NCBI GenBank assembly: GCA_949282555.1
Contig: CASDPK010000017.1
Location: 1 to 52,220 of the forward strand
DNA: 52,220 nucleotides
From: an uncultured Lentisphaeraceae bacterium
GTDB taxonomy: Bacteria > Verrucomicrobiota > Kiritimatiellia > RFP12 > DVOR01
Direction: 5' to 3'
Numbering within the stretch: position 1 is the first letter of the stretch; every line of letters begins with the position of its first letter. Positions 31,460-37,251 of the stretch are shown piece after piece. A model generated the notes under the pieces. The model was given only the letters and a program-made list of their open reading frames with translations. It was not told the origin of the DNA and did no database searches. A program made the translations under genes and the position numbers.

Positions 31460-31996
31460 TCACGCCTCCAAATACTTAGCCATTTCCTCGGGCATTTTGT
31501 CTTTGGCGTCCGAAGCCGGAACAACCTCCACAACTTTGTCGCGCAAATCCTGCTCCAGCCGGTCAGCCACCTCCGTGATCACCTTCAGAGCACCCGCGAC
31601 ACCGGAGATCCCTGCGCGCTCTAAGGCTTCTGGGTGACAAAGAAGCCCCTCCAGACGAGCCAACGCAATCTCTGATGCTCCGCGAAGGCGACGAAGCCGA
31701 GCAGAACGACGAGCCCGAGACTCCAATCCTCCCTGCTCAGCCCGGACAATCGCCGCAACTGTCGACCGTGAAATCTGACAGATAACCGCAATCTCTCGTT
31801 GTGAAAACCCGAATTCGAAAAACAACCGCGCCGCGACATCGTAAAGCCTTGGGTTCGACGACTTGAGGTTTTTCCCCGTCGACTCTGGGAACCGGCGGTC
31901 AATCTCAGCATCAGACATCCGCGCGATTCGGTCGCGCGTCATCTGAATATCCTCTAAGCCGGGAAGAGCAGGCTGAAAAACCTCCGCGCCGTTCAT
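31460..31996 (-). CDS. Helix-turn-helix DNA-binding protein
   Basis: A 178-residue protein from the ATG at 31996 (AAGGGG upstream). The central part has a clear HTH: LFFEFGFSQREIAVICQISR followed by STVAAIVRAEQGGLE. The C-terminus is helical and acidic/Ala-rich with ISGVAGALKVITEVADRLEQ. The size and layout suit a phage regulator or a small-terminase-like protein. The start overlaps the stop of the excisionase-like gene. Confidence 0.65.
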   Translation of the reverse strand: MNGAEVFQPALPGLEDIQMTRDRIARMSDAEIDRRFPESTGKNLKSSNPRLYDVAARLFFEFGFSQREIAVICQISRSTVAAIVRAEQGGLESRARRSARLRRLRGASEIALARLEGLLCHPEALERAGISGVAGALKVITEVADRLEQDLRDKVVEVVPASDAKDKMPEEMAKYLEA

Positions 31997-32250
31997 CGAA
32001 TCCCCTTCGCTTGATCCTCTTCGAGCATCGCCATCCACTCCTCCACGCACGATGGACGAATCCGCCACACTCGCCCCATCCGGAATGCCCGAAGCCCACG
32101 CCTTCCGCGCGACTGAACGAACATTTCGCAAGCGTCGATGACCTTTTGGTAATCCAATCGGTACACCGCGCTCACCTGCTGTGCTGTGAGCGGACACGCC
32201 GCACGCACTTCTGGAGCGACACCTTCTAAAATCTGTTCACGCCTCGCCAT
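31993..32250 (-). CDS. Excisionase-like winged-helix protein
   Basis: An 85-residue protein with a MerR/HTH_17-type helix-turn-helix: LTAQQVSAVYRLDYQKVIDA, then the wing AFRMGRVWRIRPSCVEEWM. This pattern is typical of excisionases and small phage regulators. It may be a recombination directionality factor, although it is encoded far from the integrase. It overlaps both neighbouring genes. Confidence 0.65.
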   Translation of the reverse strand: MARREQILEGVAPEVRAACPLTAQQVSAVYRLDYQKVIDACEMFVQSRGRRGLRAFRMGRVWRIRPSCVEEWMAMLEEDQAKGIR

Positions 32251-32383
32251 GACGAACCGTTTCCTTCCCTAGCTGAGCCTTCAGCCACGCAAAAATCACC
32301 CGCGCCGGTGCACCTTTCAGTTCCGGCGGCACCTCGACCACACGCCGATGCCCAGCATCATCCATCACCCAAAAAAAGCTCAT
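32237..32383 (-). CDS. 48-residue small protein
   Basis: ATG at 32383 with GGAGG upstream; overlaps the excisionase-like gene by 14 bases. It encodes MSFFWVMDDAGHRRVVEVP and a short helix (PARVIFAWLKAQLGKETV). Unknown function. Confidence 0.5.
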   Translation of the reverse strand: MSFFWVMDDAGHRRVVEVPPELKGAPARVIFAWLKAQLGKETVRHGEA

Positions 32384-32556
32384 CGGAAAACCTCCACGCT
32401 CTCCGAGTTGATTCCCCACGCCGGGCCATCCACGCCAACGAAAAGCACAAAGGCGAAAATCGCCGCCGCCACCGCCCAAAGCAACGCCAGCCCGAGATCC
32501 TCCAAGAGCACCCGCCGACGCCGCCGCTCAGCAGCCGAAAGTTTTTGGCGCCACAT
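32380..32556 (-). CDS. 58-residue single-span membrane protein
   Basis: ATG at 32556 overlaps the previous stop (TGATG) and GGGAGGTT precedes it; the stop overlaps the next ATG. Arg-rich N-terminus (AAERRRRRVLLEDL) followed by a transmembrane helix (LALLWAVAAAIFAFVLFVGV). Double coupling supports a real gene. Confidence 0.5.
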   Translation of the reverse strand: MWRQKLSAAERRRRRVLLEDLGLALLWAVAAAIFAFVLFVGVDGPAWGINSESVEVFR

Positions 32557-32912
32557 CACACAACCTCCCTCGCCACAATCTCCTGCACCTGCCGCTCATC
32601 ATCGGCCTCATGCTCAAGAGCAAGAGCCAACAAAAACACCACCTCGGCGTTTTGCGTCCGCCGCGTCCGCACCAGCCGCTCCCGCAGCTGAGCCACCAAC
32701 GAAGCCGGCAAACGCACCTGAACCGTCACGATATCGCCATCCGGAAGTGCCCGGGAAAGCCGCGGCAAATCCAGCCACATCCCTTCTTGGATGAGCTCGG
32801 CAACCGTCGCAGACAACGACCGCAACGTGATCCTCATCCGCTCCCGTAGCGACCGCTCAAGGTCAGCAGGAAGCCGAAGCGAACAAGGATAGATGTCATT
32901 TGTCGTTTTCAT
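32556..32912 (-). CDS. Ribbon-helix-helix type regulator, third of three
   Basis: A 118-residue protein from the ATG at 32912. Two RHH-like segments are visible: YPCSLRLPADLERSLRERMR and, later, VTVQVRLPASLVAQLRERLV, each a beta strand followed by helices, as in a duplicated MetJ/Arc fold in one chain. A perfect 16-bp palindrome (32929-32944) lies just upstream of its start, where it could act as its operator. Confidence 0.65.
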   Translation of the reverse strand: MKTTNDIYPCSLRLPADLERSLRERMRITLRSLSATVAELIQEGMWLDLPRLSRALPDGDIVTVQVRLPASLVAQLRERLVRTRRTQNAEVVFLLALALEHEADDERQVQEIVAREVV

Positions 32913-32923
32913 TTGAGTTTTCC

Positions 32924-33136
32924 TCATGGGGTTGGTACCAACCCGGAACAAGAGAAAGGTTGCTCGGGGTTGGTACCAACCCGATCATTTAAAAAAGCGC
33001 GGATCCTGTCCCTCAAGGCAGATTCCAAATCGTAACCATATCCGTTCTCATGAGCATAAACGCGAAGACGTGCGAATTCTTCAGCATTTAACATCACAGT
33101 TACAGAATCAATGTTACTTCTGACCATTTGTTCCAT
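32924..33136 (-). CDS. Ribbon-helix-helix type regulator, second of three
   Basis: A 70-residue protein: DSVTVMLNAEEFARLRVYAH, then GYDLESALRDRIRAFLNDR, an Arc/CopG-like strand-helix-helix. Its last codons contain both perfect GGTTGGTACC palindromes, so the C-terminal tail (RVGTNPEQPFSCSGLVPTP) is probably dictated by the DNA sites. It overlaps the upstream gene. Confidence 0.65.
   Translation of the reverse strand: MEQMVRSNIDSVTVMLNAEEFARLRVYAHENGYGYDLESALRDRIRAFLNDRVGTNPEQPFSCSGLVPTP
32929..32944. promoter_or_regulatory. Candidate operator O1 (16-bp perfect palindrome)
   Basis: GGGTTGGTACCAACCC, perfectly symmetric, 17 bases upstream of the third RHH gene. An identical copy lies 38 bases away. 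Confidence 0.75.
32967..32982. promoter_or_regulatory. Candidate operator O2 (16-bp perfect palindrome)
   Basis: Identical to O1, centre-to-centre distance 38 bp. Both lie at the end of the second RHH gene. Confidence 0.75.
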
Positions 33137-33293
33137 TTTCGTGCTCCTTTCTTGCGCTCGGCAATAACGTCCGAATCAAATCCGTAACAGTAATTCCACG
33201 CTTTTGCGCTTCTTCAAGAAGTTCCTCTTTTTCCCATTCAAAAAGGTTGACCTTCACTTGTCTTTTTCGTTCATCCGGGGAATTGGGTGCCAT
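33114..33293 (-). CDS. Ribbon-helix-helix type regulator, first of three
   Basis: A 59-residue protein from the ATG at 33293 (AAGGA upstream; another ATG lies at 33299). KRQVKVNLFEWEKEELLEEA and KRGITVTDLIRTLLPSARKE form the RHH unit. It is the first gene of the minus-strand regulatory string and is preceded by a third, imperfect copy of the operator-like palindrome, placed between plausible promoter hexamers. Likely an Arc/CopG-type repressor acting on its own promoter and perhaps on the divergent membrane-protein gene. Confidence 0.65.
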   Translation of the reverse strand: MAPNSPDERKRQVKVNLFEWEKEELLEEAQKRGITVTDLIRTLLPSARKEHENGTNGQK

Positions 33294-33326
33294 AATCATC
33301 CTTCTTTCGTTAAAGATGGTAGCACA

Positions 33327-33342
33327 CGGTTGGTACCCACCG
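33327..33342. promoter_or_regulatory. Candidate operator O3 in the divergent control region
   Basis: CGGTTGGTACCCACCG matches the O1/O2 core (GGTTGGTACC) with one mismatched pair. On the minus strand it lies between TTGCGG and TACCAT, which are 18 bases apart, so a bound repressor would block that promoter. Confidence 0.6.
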
Positions 33343-33392
33343 CAAGCAAAATCTTACATTATGATAGAATGTGGTTTAGTAGAGGTGTGGTT

Positions 33393-34055
33393 ATGAACGT
33401 TTTGATTTATAGATTATGTTATGAAATCGCCATTTCTCTTGTTGGAATTGGTGCGTTTACGTGTCTTTATTTCGATCATAGCATTTTATTTTTTGCTATG
33501 AGCGCATTGCTAACGCATCCAATCTTCCTATTTTTTATTCCTGAATCTTTAACCATAGGAAAATGGTTCGGAAAATTAGTGGAAACATATTTTGATGAAG
33601 GTTCCTATAACGCCATCCTCTATGGCGCGAGTATTCTTGTCTGCTCACCCTGCATGTACATTTTTGCAATCGTTTTCCGCATTCTTGAAGCTCCCTTTGG
33701 TGCTTGTGCAGTGTTCGCGTGTTTGGCAACGGCCATTCCACTTTTGCATTTGCTTTACGTTTGTCTTCGAAAAACATTTTCTTTGATCGGTGCAATGGTG
33801 TCTCGCATATTGCATTCTTGTTTGTCGATGTTACGCAAACTAAGCATAAACATGAGGAGCGAAAAAATGATTACAATTACAAAGACAAAGGCAATTATCT
33901 TCGGCATTCTTCTTTTAATCCTATTGCTTGCGTGGTTCTTCCGATTCGAGTACGTTCGTTCGGATTACGGTGTCGTTTACCGAATCAACAGGTGGACAGG
34001 TGCCTCTGAATTCATTCATGGAAGGAATATATCTCCACTGAGCGAAGAAAAATAA
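33393..34055 (+). CDS. Integral membrane protein of the prophage control region
   Basis: A 220-residue protein from the ATG at 33393 (GAGGTG upstream). It has several transmembrane helices: residues 8-26, 33-52, 78-98, 106-125 and 168-184, with a short soluble C-terminus (RINRWTGASEFIHG). It is AT-rich and transcribed divergently from the RHH regulators, i.e. a candidate lysogenically expressed gene. Superinfection exclusion is a reasonable guess from position and membrane topology; there is no homology evidence. Confidence 0.6.
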   Translation: MNVLIYRLCYEIAISLVGIGAFTCLYFDHSILFFAMSALLTHPIFLFFIPESLTIGKWFGKLVETYFDEGSYNAILYGASILVCSPCMYIFAIVFRILEAPFGACAVFACLATAIPLLHLLYVCLRKTFSLIGAMVSRILHSCLSMLRKLSINMRSEKMITITKTKAIIFGILLLILLLAWFFRFEYVRSDYGVVYRINRWTGASEFIHGRNISPLSEEK

Positions 34056-34095
34056 ACCAATCTTGAAATATTTTTATATTTAGCAAAAAAGCACC

Positions 34096-34123
34096 TGCAC
34101 ACCTGCTTATATTGCTGTATAAT
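34096..34123 (+). promoter_or_regulatory. Promoter before the 108-residue gene
   Basis: A perfect TATAAT (34118-34123) has TGCACA (34096-34101) 16 bases upstream. A CACCTGC direct repeat (34092-34105) overlaps the -35 region and may be a regulator site. The coding start follows 77 bases downstream. Confidence 0.55.
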
Positions 34124-34199
34124 ATAGGGCGTCAAAGGGCAAGAACGCACTTCGCACATCTCCCAATGACCGAAGCTGGAACTTCGCAGGAACACAATC

Positions 34200-34526
34200 A
34201 TGAACACCTTTACAAACTCCATCACCGCCGCCATCGCCGCAATCAAGAGCGGAAAGAAAAACGCGGATAGTCTCACTGCTCGCGTCATGTGCATCTTGTC
34301 GGAGGATATTCTGAAGGAGCTGCACGCCGGTGATTTTGCCGTCCGAAAGGAAGACGGCGCGGCCATCTGGCAACACCCAGAAGGCTTTGCCGTTCGTCTC
34401 ATGCCTTATCACACCATCGGTTTTCTGGCTGAAATCGAACACCCCATCGAGACGTTGCGCGAAGGATTCACCTTCCTCGACAAAGGAGACACCGAACGTC
34501 TTCGGGAAATTCTGATGCGCCAATGA
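34200..34526 (+). CDS. Hypothetical protein, plus-strand prophage block
   Basis: A 108-residue protein (MNTFTNSITAAIAAIKSGKK) preceded by CAGGAAC. It is a mixed alpha/beta small protein with no recognised motif. It has its own TATAAT promoter and is followed by a perfect hairpin, so it is an independent small transcript, possibly expressed from the prophage. Confidence 0.6.
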   Translation: MNTFTNSITAAIAAIKSGKKNADSLTARVMCILSEDILKELHAGDFAVRKEDGAAIWQHPEGFAVRLMPYHTIGFLAEIEHPIETLREGFTFLDKGDTERLREILMRQ

Positions 34527-34529
34527 AAA

Positions 34530-34557
34530 GACCGGAGCCGCTGGAACGACTCCGGTC
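34530..34557 (+). terminator. Hairpin after the 108-residue gene
   Basis: GACCGGAG pairs with CTCCGGTC (8 bp, 12-base loop), starting 4 bases after the stop; no T run follows. A GGAACACAATCA motif after it repeats the sequence just upstream of the 34200 start, suggesting a small duplication. Confidence 0.5.
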
Positions 34558-34626
34558 GGAACACAATCAGTGTATCTAATCCTCGAAAGGACAGAAGAAG
34601 GGTATCATAACTTCAGAGGTTTTGCC

Positions 34627-35142
34627 ATGCTTACGAAAGAAGACATCATCCATGCCGTGGACGCTTCCACGGAAAGGGCCACGCCGAATCACGCACAGCG
34701 TTTGGAAGCTGTCCATCGTTTCGCTTGTCGTCTCGGTGACGATCTCCGCAGAACGGTTCGCGATGGGACGTTTGAGTTGTGCGGAATCTCGAACTGGGTT
34801 CACCCCAGCGGAATCCCGATCAGAATCAAACTTGATGGGAACTTCGTCCATCTCACGGTGCGAACGGAGAAAACCATTCTTCCGTTGAAGTTTTCGTCCG
34901 TCGACAATCAGATGCTGGAGTTCATCGGGGAACGCATGAGGGAGAGTCGCCAAGCCCGTGCCGCAAACGCCGCCCGCGCCCGCTACGCCAGCGGCCCGGC
35001 CCAAGAGGGCCCACTGGCCACCCTTCGTGTTCCGCAAGAGGTCGCAGAAACGCTTCGAGACTACGCGAAACGCCAGCGCGTCAGCGCTTCTTTCGCGGCG
35101 GCGCAGGCCATTCAGACGTTCTTGAAGGGAGAGAAGAAGTGA
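34627..35142 (+). CDS. Hypothetical protein with C-terminal ribbon-helix-helix domain
   Basis: A 171-residue protein from the ATG at 34627 (AGAGG upstream; GTG at 34570 is an alternative). The N-terminal ~110 residues are not recognised (TKEDIIHAVDASTERATPNH). The C-terminus (ATLRVPQEVAETLRDYAKRQ, then SASFAAAQAIQTFLKGEK) is a strand-helix-helix of RHH type, making it a fourth RHH-like protein in this zone and a possible DNA-binding regulator. Confidence 0.58.
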   Translation: MLTKEDIIHAVDASTERATPNHAQRLEAVHRFACRLGDDLRRTVRDGTFELCGISNWVHPSGIPIRIKLDGNFVHLTVRTEKTILPLKFSSVDNQMLEFIGERMRESRQARAANAARARYASGPAQEGPLATLRVPQEVAETLRDYAKRQRVSASFAAAQAIQTFLKGEKK

Positions 35143-35327
35143 AGCGGTTCTTTCTTCGGCTTTTCGCCGAAGCGTTCCGCTTGGTTGTTCGGGCGGCTGT
35201 GTGCTTTGGCCTTGCGAAGCTTGCGGCATTCATTGTGCTTTTTGACAAGCGGAGCCTCACGCTTTCGGCGTCTGGGCTGACGCTTCTCTTGGCTGCCTTT
35301 CTTTTTGTTTTGATTGGGCGGCGCTGA
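35139..35327 (+). CDS. 62-residue small membrane protein
   Basis: GTG start overlapping the previous stop (GTGA). Arg-rich N-terminus (KRFFLRLFAEAFRLVVRAAV) and two hydrophobic helices (AVCFGLAKLAAFIVLF, SGLTLLLAAFLFVLIG). Its last six codons lie inside the left 102-bp direct repeat. Confidence 0.5.
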   Translation: MKRFFLRLFAEAFRLVVRAAVCFGLAKLAAFIVLFDKRSLTLSASGLTLLLAAFLFVLIGRR

Positions 35328-35412
35328 TCAATTCCTGCGAAGCTCTTCTCCGCGAATCCAGTAACGCTCTGCGCGTTGTCGAAGCTTAGGGTCACGAATG
35401 GAATCAACCGCT
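35311..35412 (+). repeat. 102-bp direct repeat, left copy
   Basis: Matches 37150-37251 with three mismatches in 102 bases. The right copy encodes the last residues of the 2897-residue protein, so the left copy is a duplicated gene tail. The two copies bracket the Panacea/GNAT cassette. Confidence 0.95.
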
Positions 35413-35558
35413 GGACGGGGAAAACCGAGATCCTCATCCGGAATCACACCTTCCCTGTCGAATGAATCGAGAGAGCCCCGCCATGAAAGCCCCACACCTT
35501 TCCCTTCTCCTCCTTCATCCACCTGCTTCCGTGCCAGTCCCGATGGGGGGCTTGTCAT
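35328..35558 (-). pseudogene. Duplicated 3' end of the giant polyvalent gene (fragment)
   Basis: The minus-strand frame ends in AVDSIRDPKLRQRAERYWIR and so on, matching the end of the 2897-residue protein with two substitutions over about 27 residues. Further upstream (residues 1-49 of the open frame) the sequence no longer resembles that protein, so this is a remnant left at the cassette boundary and not a functional gene. Confidence 0.75.
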
Positions 35559-35626
35559 TGATATCTAGAGAAACCAATGGCAAGTAACTCCACTGAATAC
35601 CACCGAACTTAGGTGCCAAGCCACGC

Positions 35627-35656
35627 TTGCAAGAGCTTTGTCATCAGTGCTATACT
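35627..35656 (+). promoter_or_regulatory. Promoter of the Panacea/GNAT operon
   Basis: TTGCAA (35627-35632) and TATACT (35651-35656) separated by 18 bases, 29 bases upstream of the antitoxin-like start codon. A strong ribosome binding site (GGAAGGGAGGAG) follows. Confidence 0.6.
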
Positions 35657-35684
35657 GCCCCCCAAGGAAGGGAGGAGCGTTACG

Positions 35685-36146
35685 ATGGAACATCTCTGGT
35701 CAGTTGCCCGTTATATTGCCAGATGGCACAGGTGTGTTTTGGGAACCCAAATCACAGAGATGAAGCTTCATAAGTTGCTTTATTTTACGCAACGTGAAGC
35801 GTATATTCTAACGTATTCACCTCTTTTCAATGAAGACTTTCAAGCGTGGCAGTACGGTCCCGTGCTTCCTAGCATCCGGTCTAACTACACAGTACTTCGA
35901 GAGGACACAGAACTCCCCATTCGGCTTTCCGAAAGGGGGAAATTCATTATTGACTCCGCACTTCGAGAATATGGCCATAAAGATGCGTGGAGTCTAAGTC
36001 GCCTCTCTCATGGGGAATATGCTTGGATAAATGCGCGAAAAGGCCTTTCCTATAAAGAAAGAGGAGTTACTGTTATTCTCAAAGAAGATATCGCAGAAGA
36101 TGCCAATCGTGTCCGCTTTCGTCGGCTTCATTTTAAACAACCTTAA
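35685..36146 (+). CDS. Panacea-domain (DUF4065, SocA-like) antitoxin
   Basis: A 153-residue protein from the ATG at 35685 with a strong ribosome binding site. Diagnostic Panacea features: MKLHKLLYFTQREAYILT (26-43) and DFQAWQYGPVLPSIRSNY (51-68). Panacea proteins neutralise many unrelated toxin domains and occur in prophages, often as phage defence; some bind the toxin directly. The partner gene begins 3 bases after the stop. The low GC contrasts with the neighbouring giant gene, pointing to horizontal acquisition. Confidence 0.85.
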   Translation: MEHLWSVARYIARWHRCVLGTQITEMKLHKLLYFTQREAYILTYSPLFNEDFQAWQYGPVLPSIRSNYTVLREDTELPIRLSERGKFIIDSALREYGHKDAWSLSRLSHGEYAWINARKGLSYKERGVTVILKEDIAEDANRVRFRRLHFKQP

Positions 36147-36149
36147 ATT

Positions 36150-37052
36150 ATGCTCACGACAGGACAGAGGGCCTTTCTCGAACAACTTGAATGCGTACGT
36201 TTCTGCGAGTCACACGTTGAAACGCCTCAACTTATGAACTTTCAATCCGCGCGTGCATCTACGCTTGATAAATATCTTCAAGAAACTGCGTCACGCGACG
36301 ACGATATTGGACAAACGGCGGTCTATTTGGTTTATCACAAACATGATCGGTACATCGTCGCATTCTTTTCTCTCCACTGTGGAAGTCTTTTCGAAGGTTT
36401 TAACCTCACAGGAATAGAACGGGATTTGGAAGCAAGTATTGCGGATTTTGAGGAAGCATATGTATTTTCAAATGGGCGTAGAGACATCCATACGTTACGC
36501 CAGATTCTTTTGGGGAGTCACGACGAGGCAAACGTACTTTGCTCAGAACTCCCAAATCGCGAACTGAAGCGGAAACTTGCAACTGTCAGAAGGTTGAAAT
36601 GTAAAAGGTCTATATTCTTCGAAGATCTTAAGACCGAATCCAATCGTGCTAACATCAATCGCGTCAGCCATACGTTTCCGGCACTCGAACTCGTCCATTT
36701 TTGTTTATCAGACAGCGCCAAGGCCAAATGGGACGAGTACGCCGGAGGCCAAGGCAAACGCCACCCACTTGGTGCACATCTTTATTGGCAGTACATTCTT
36801 CCCATTGTTCAAAAAGTTTGCCGTCTCGTTGGGTGTAAATATCTTTTTCTTTTTGCCGCCGACGCCTCTCCTGATGGGAACCTTGTAAACTATTATAAAA
36901 ACGTATGCGGGTTCTCCGAGCCCAAAGAGCACGGTGTTAGCAAACCTGTTTACGATTGGACATGTAAGTTCCTCAGTGCCGATATAAGAACTTTGCTCGA
37001 CAAACGAGCGGCCTATTTTCAATCTCTTTCCGAAGTCGAAGAACCCGTCTAA
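36150..37052 (+). CDS. Putative GNAT-like acetyltransferase toxin partner
   Basis: A 300-residue protein with no visible Shine-Dalgarno, so probably translated by coupling from the Panacea gene. Strand VYLVYHKHDRYIVAFFSL (about 58-75) and the C-terminal region RHPLGAHLYWQYILPIV (204-220), CKYLFLFAADAS (229-240), LVNYYKNVCGF (245-255) resemble the strand-helix order of a GNAT fold, including an end pattern like Y-Y-x-x-x-G-F. The middle ~120 residues are an insertion of unknown kind. Acetyl-CoA-dependent toxins modify tRNA or proteins in known systems; the target here is unknown. The toxin role is inferred from pairing with Panacea. Confidence 0.65.
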   Translation: MLTTGQRAFLEQLECVRFCESHVETPQLMNFQSARASTLDKYLQETASRDDDIGQTAVYLVYHKHDRYIVAFFSLHCGSLFEGFNLTGIERDLEASIADFEEAYVFSNGRRDIHTLRQILLGSHDEANVLCSELPNRELKRKLATVRRLKCKRSIFFEDLKTESNRANINRVSHTFPALELVHFCLSDSAKAKWDEYAGGQGKRHPLGAHLYWQYILPIVQKVCRLVGCKYLFLFAADASPDGNLVNYYKNVCGFSEPKEHGVSKPVYDWTCKFLSADIRTLLDKRAAYFQSLSEVEEPV

Positions 37053-37118
37053 TAGCATTCATGGATTGCCCAACCTTCTGCGGAACGTTCCTCACTCACT
37101 CCCTCCACCTCCCTTCAA

Positions 37119-37145
37119 GCCCCGCCACAGGCGGGGCCTTTCTTT
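37119..37145 (+). terminator. Rho-independent terminator of the Panacea/GNAT operon
   Basis: GCCCCGCC (37119-37126) and GGCGGGGC (37130-37137) form an 8-bp stem with a 3-base loop, followed by CTTTCTTTG. It ends just before the right 102-bp repeat, so the cassette contains promoter, genes and terminator. Confidence 0.8.
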
Positions 37146-37149
37146 GCCC

Positions 37150-37251
37150 TGATTGGGCGGCGCTGATCAATTCCCGCGAAGCTCTTCTCCTCGAATCCAG
37201 TAACGCTCTGCGCGTTGTCGAAGCTCAGGGTCACGAATGGAATCAACCGCT
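37150..37251 (+). repeat. 102-bp direct repeat, right copy
   Basis: Partner of 35311-35412; encodes on the minus strand the C-terminus of the giant polyvalent protein. Confidence 0.95.
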
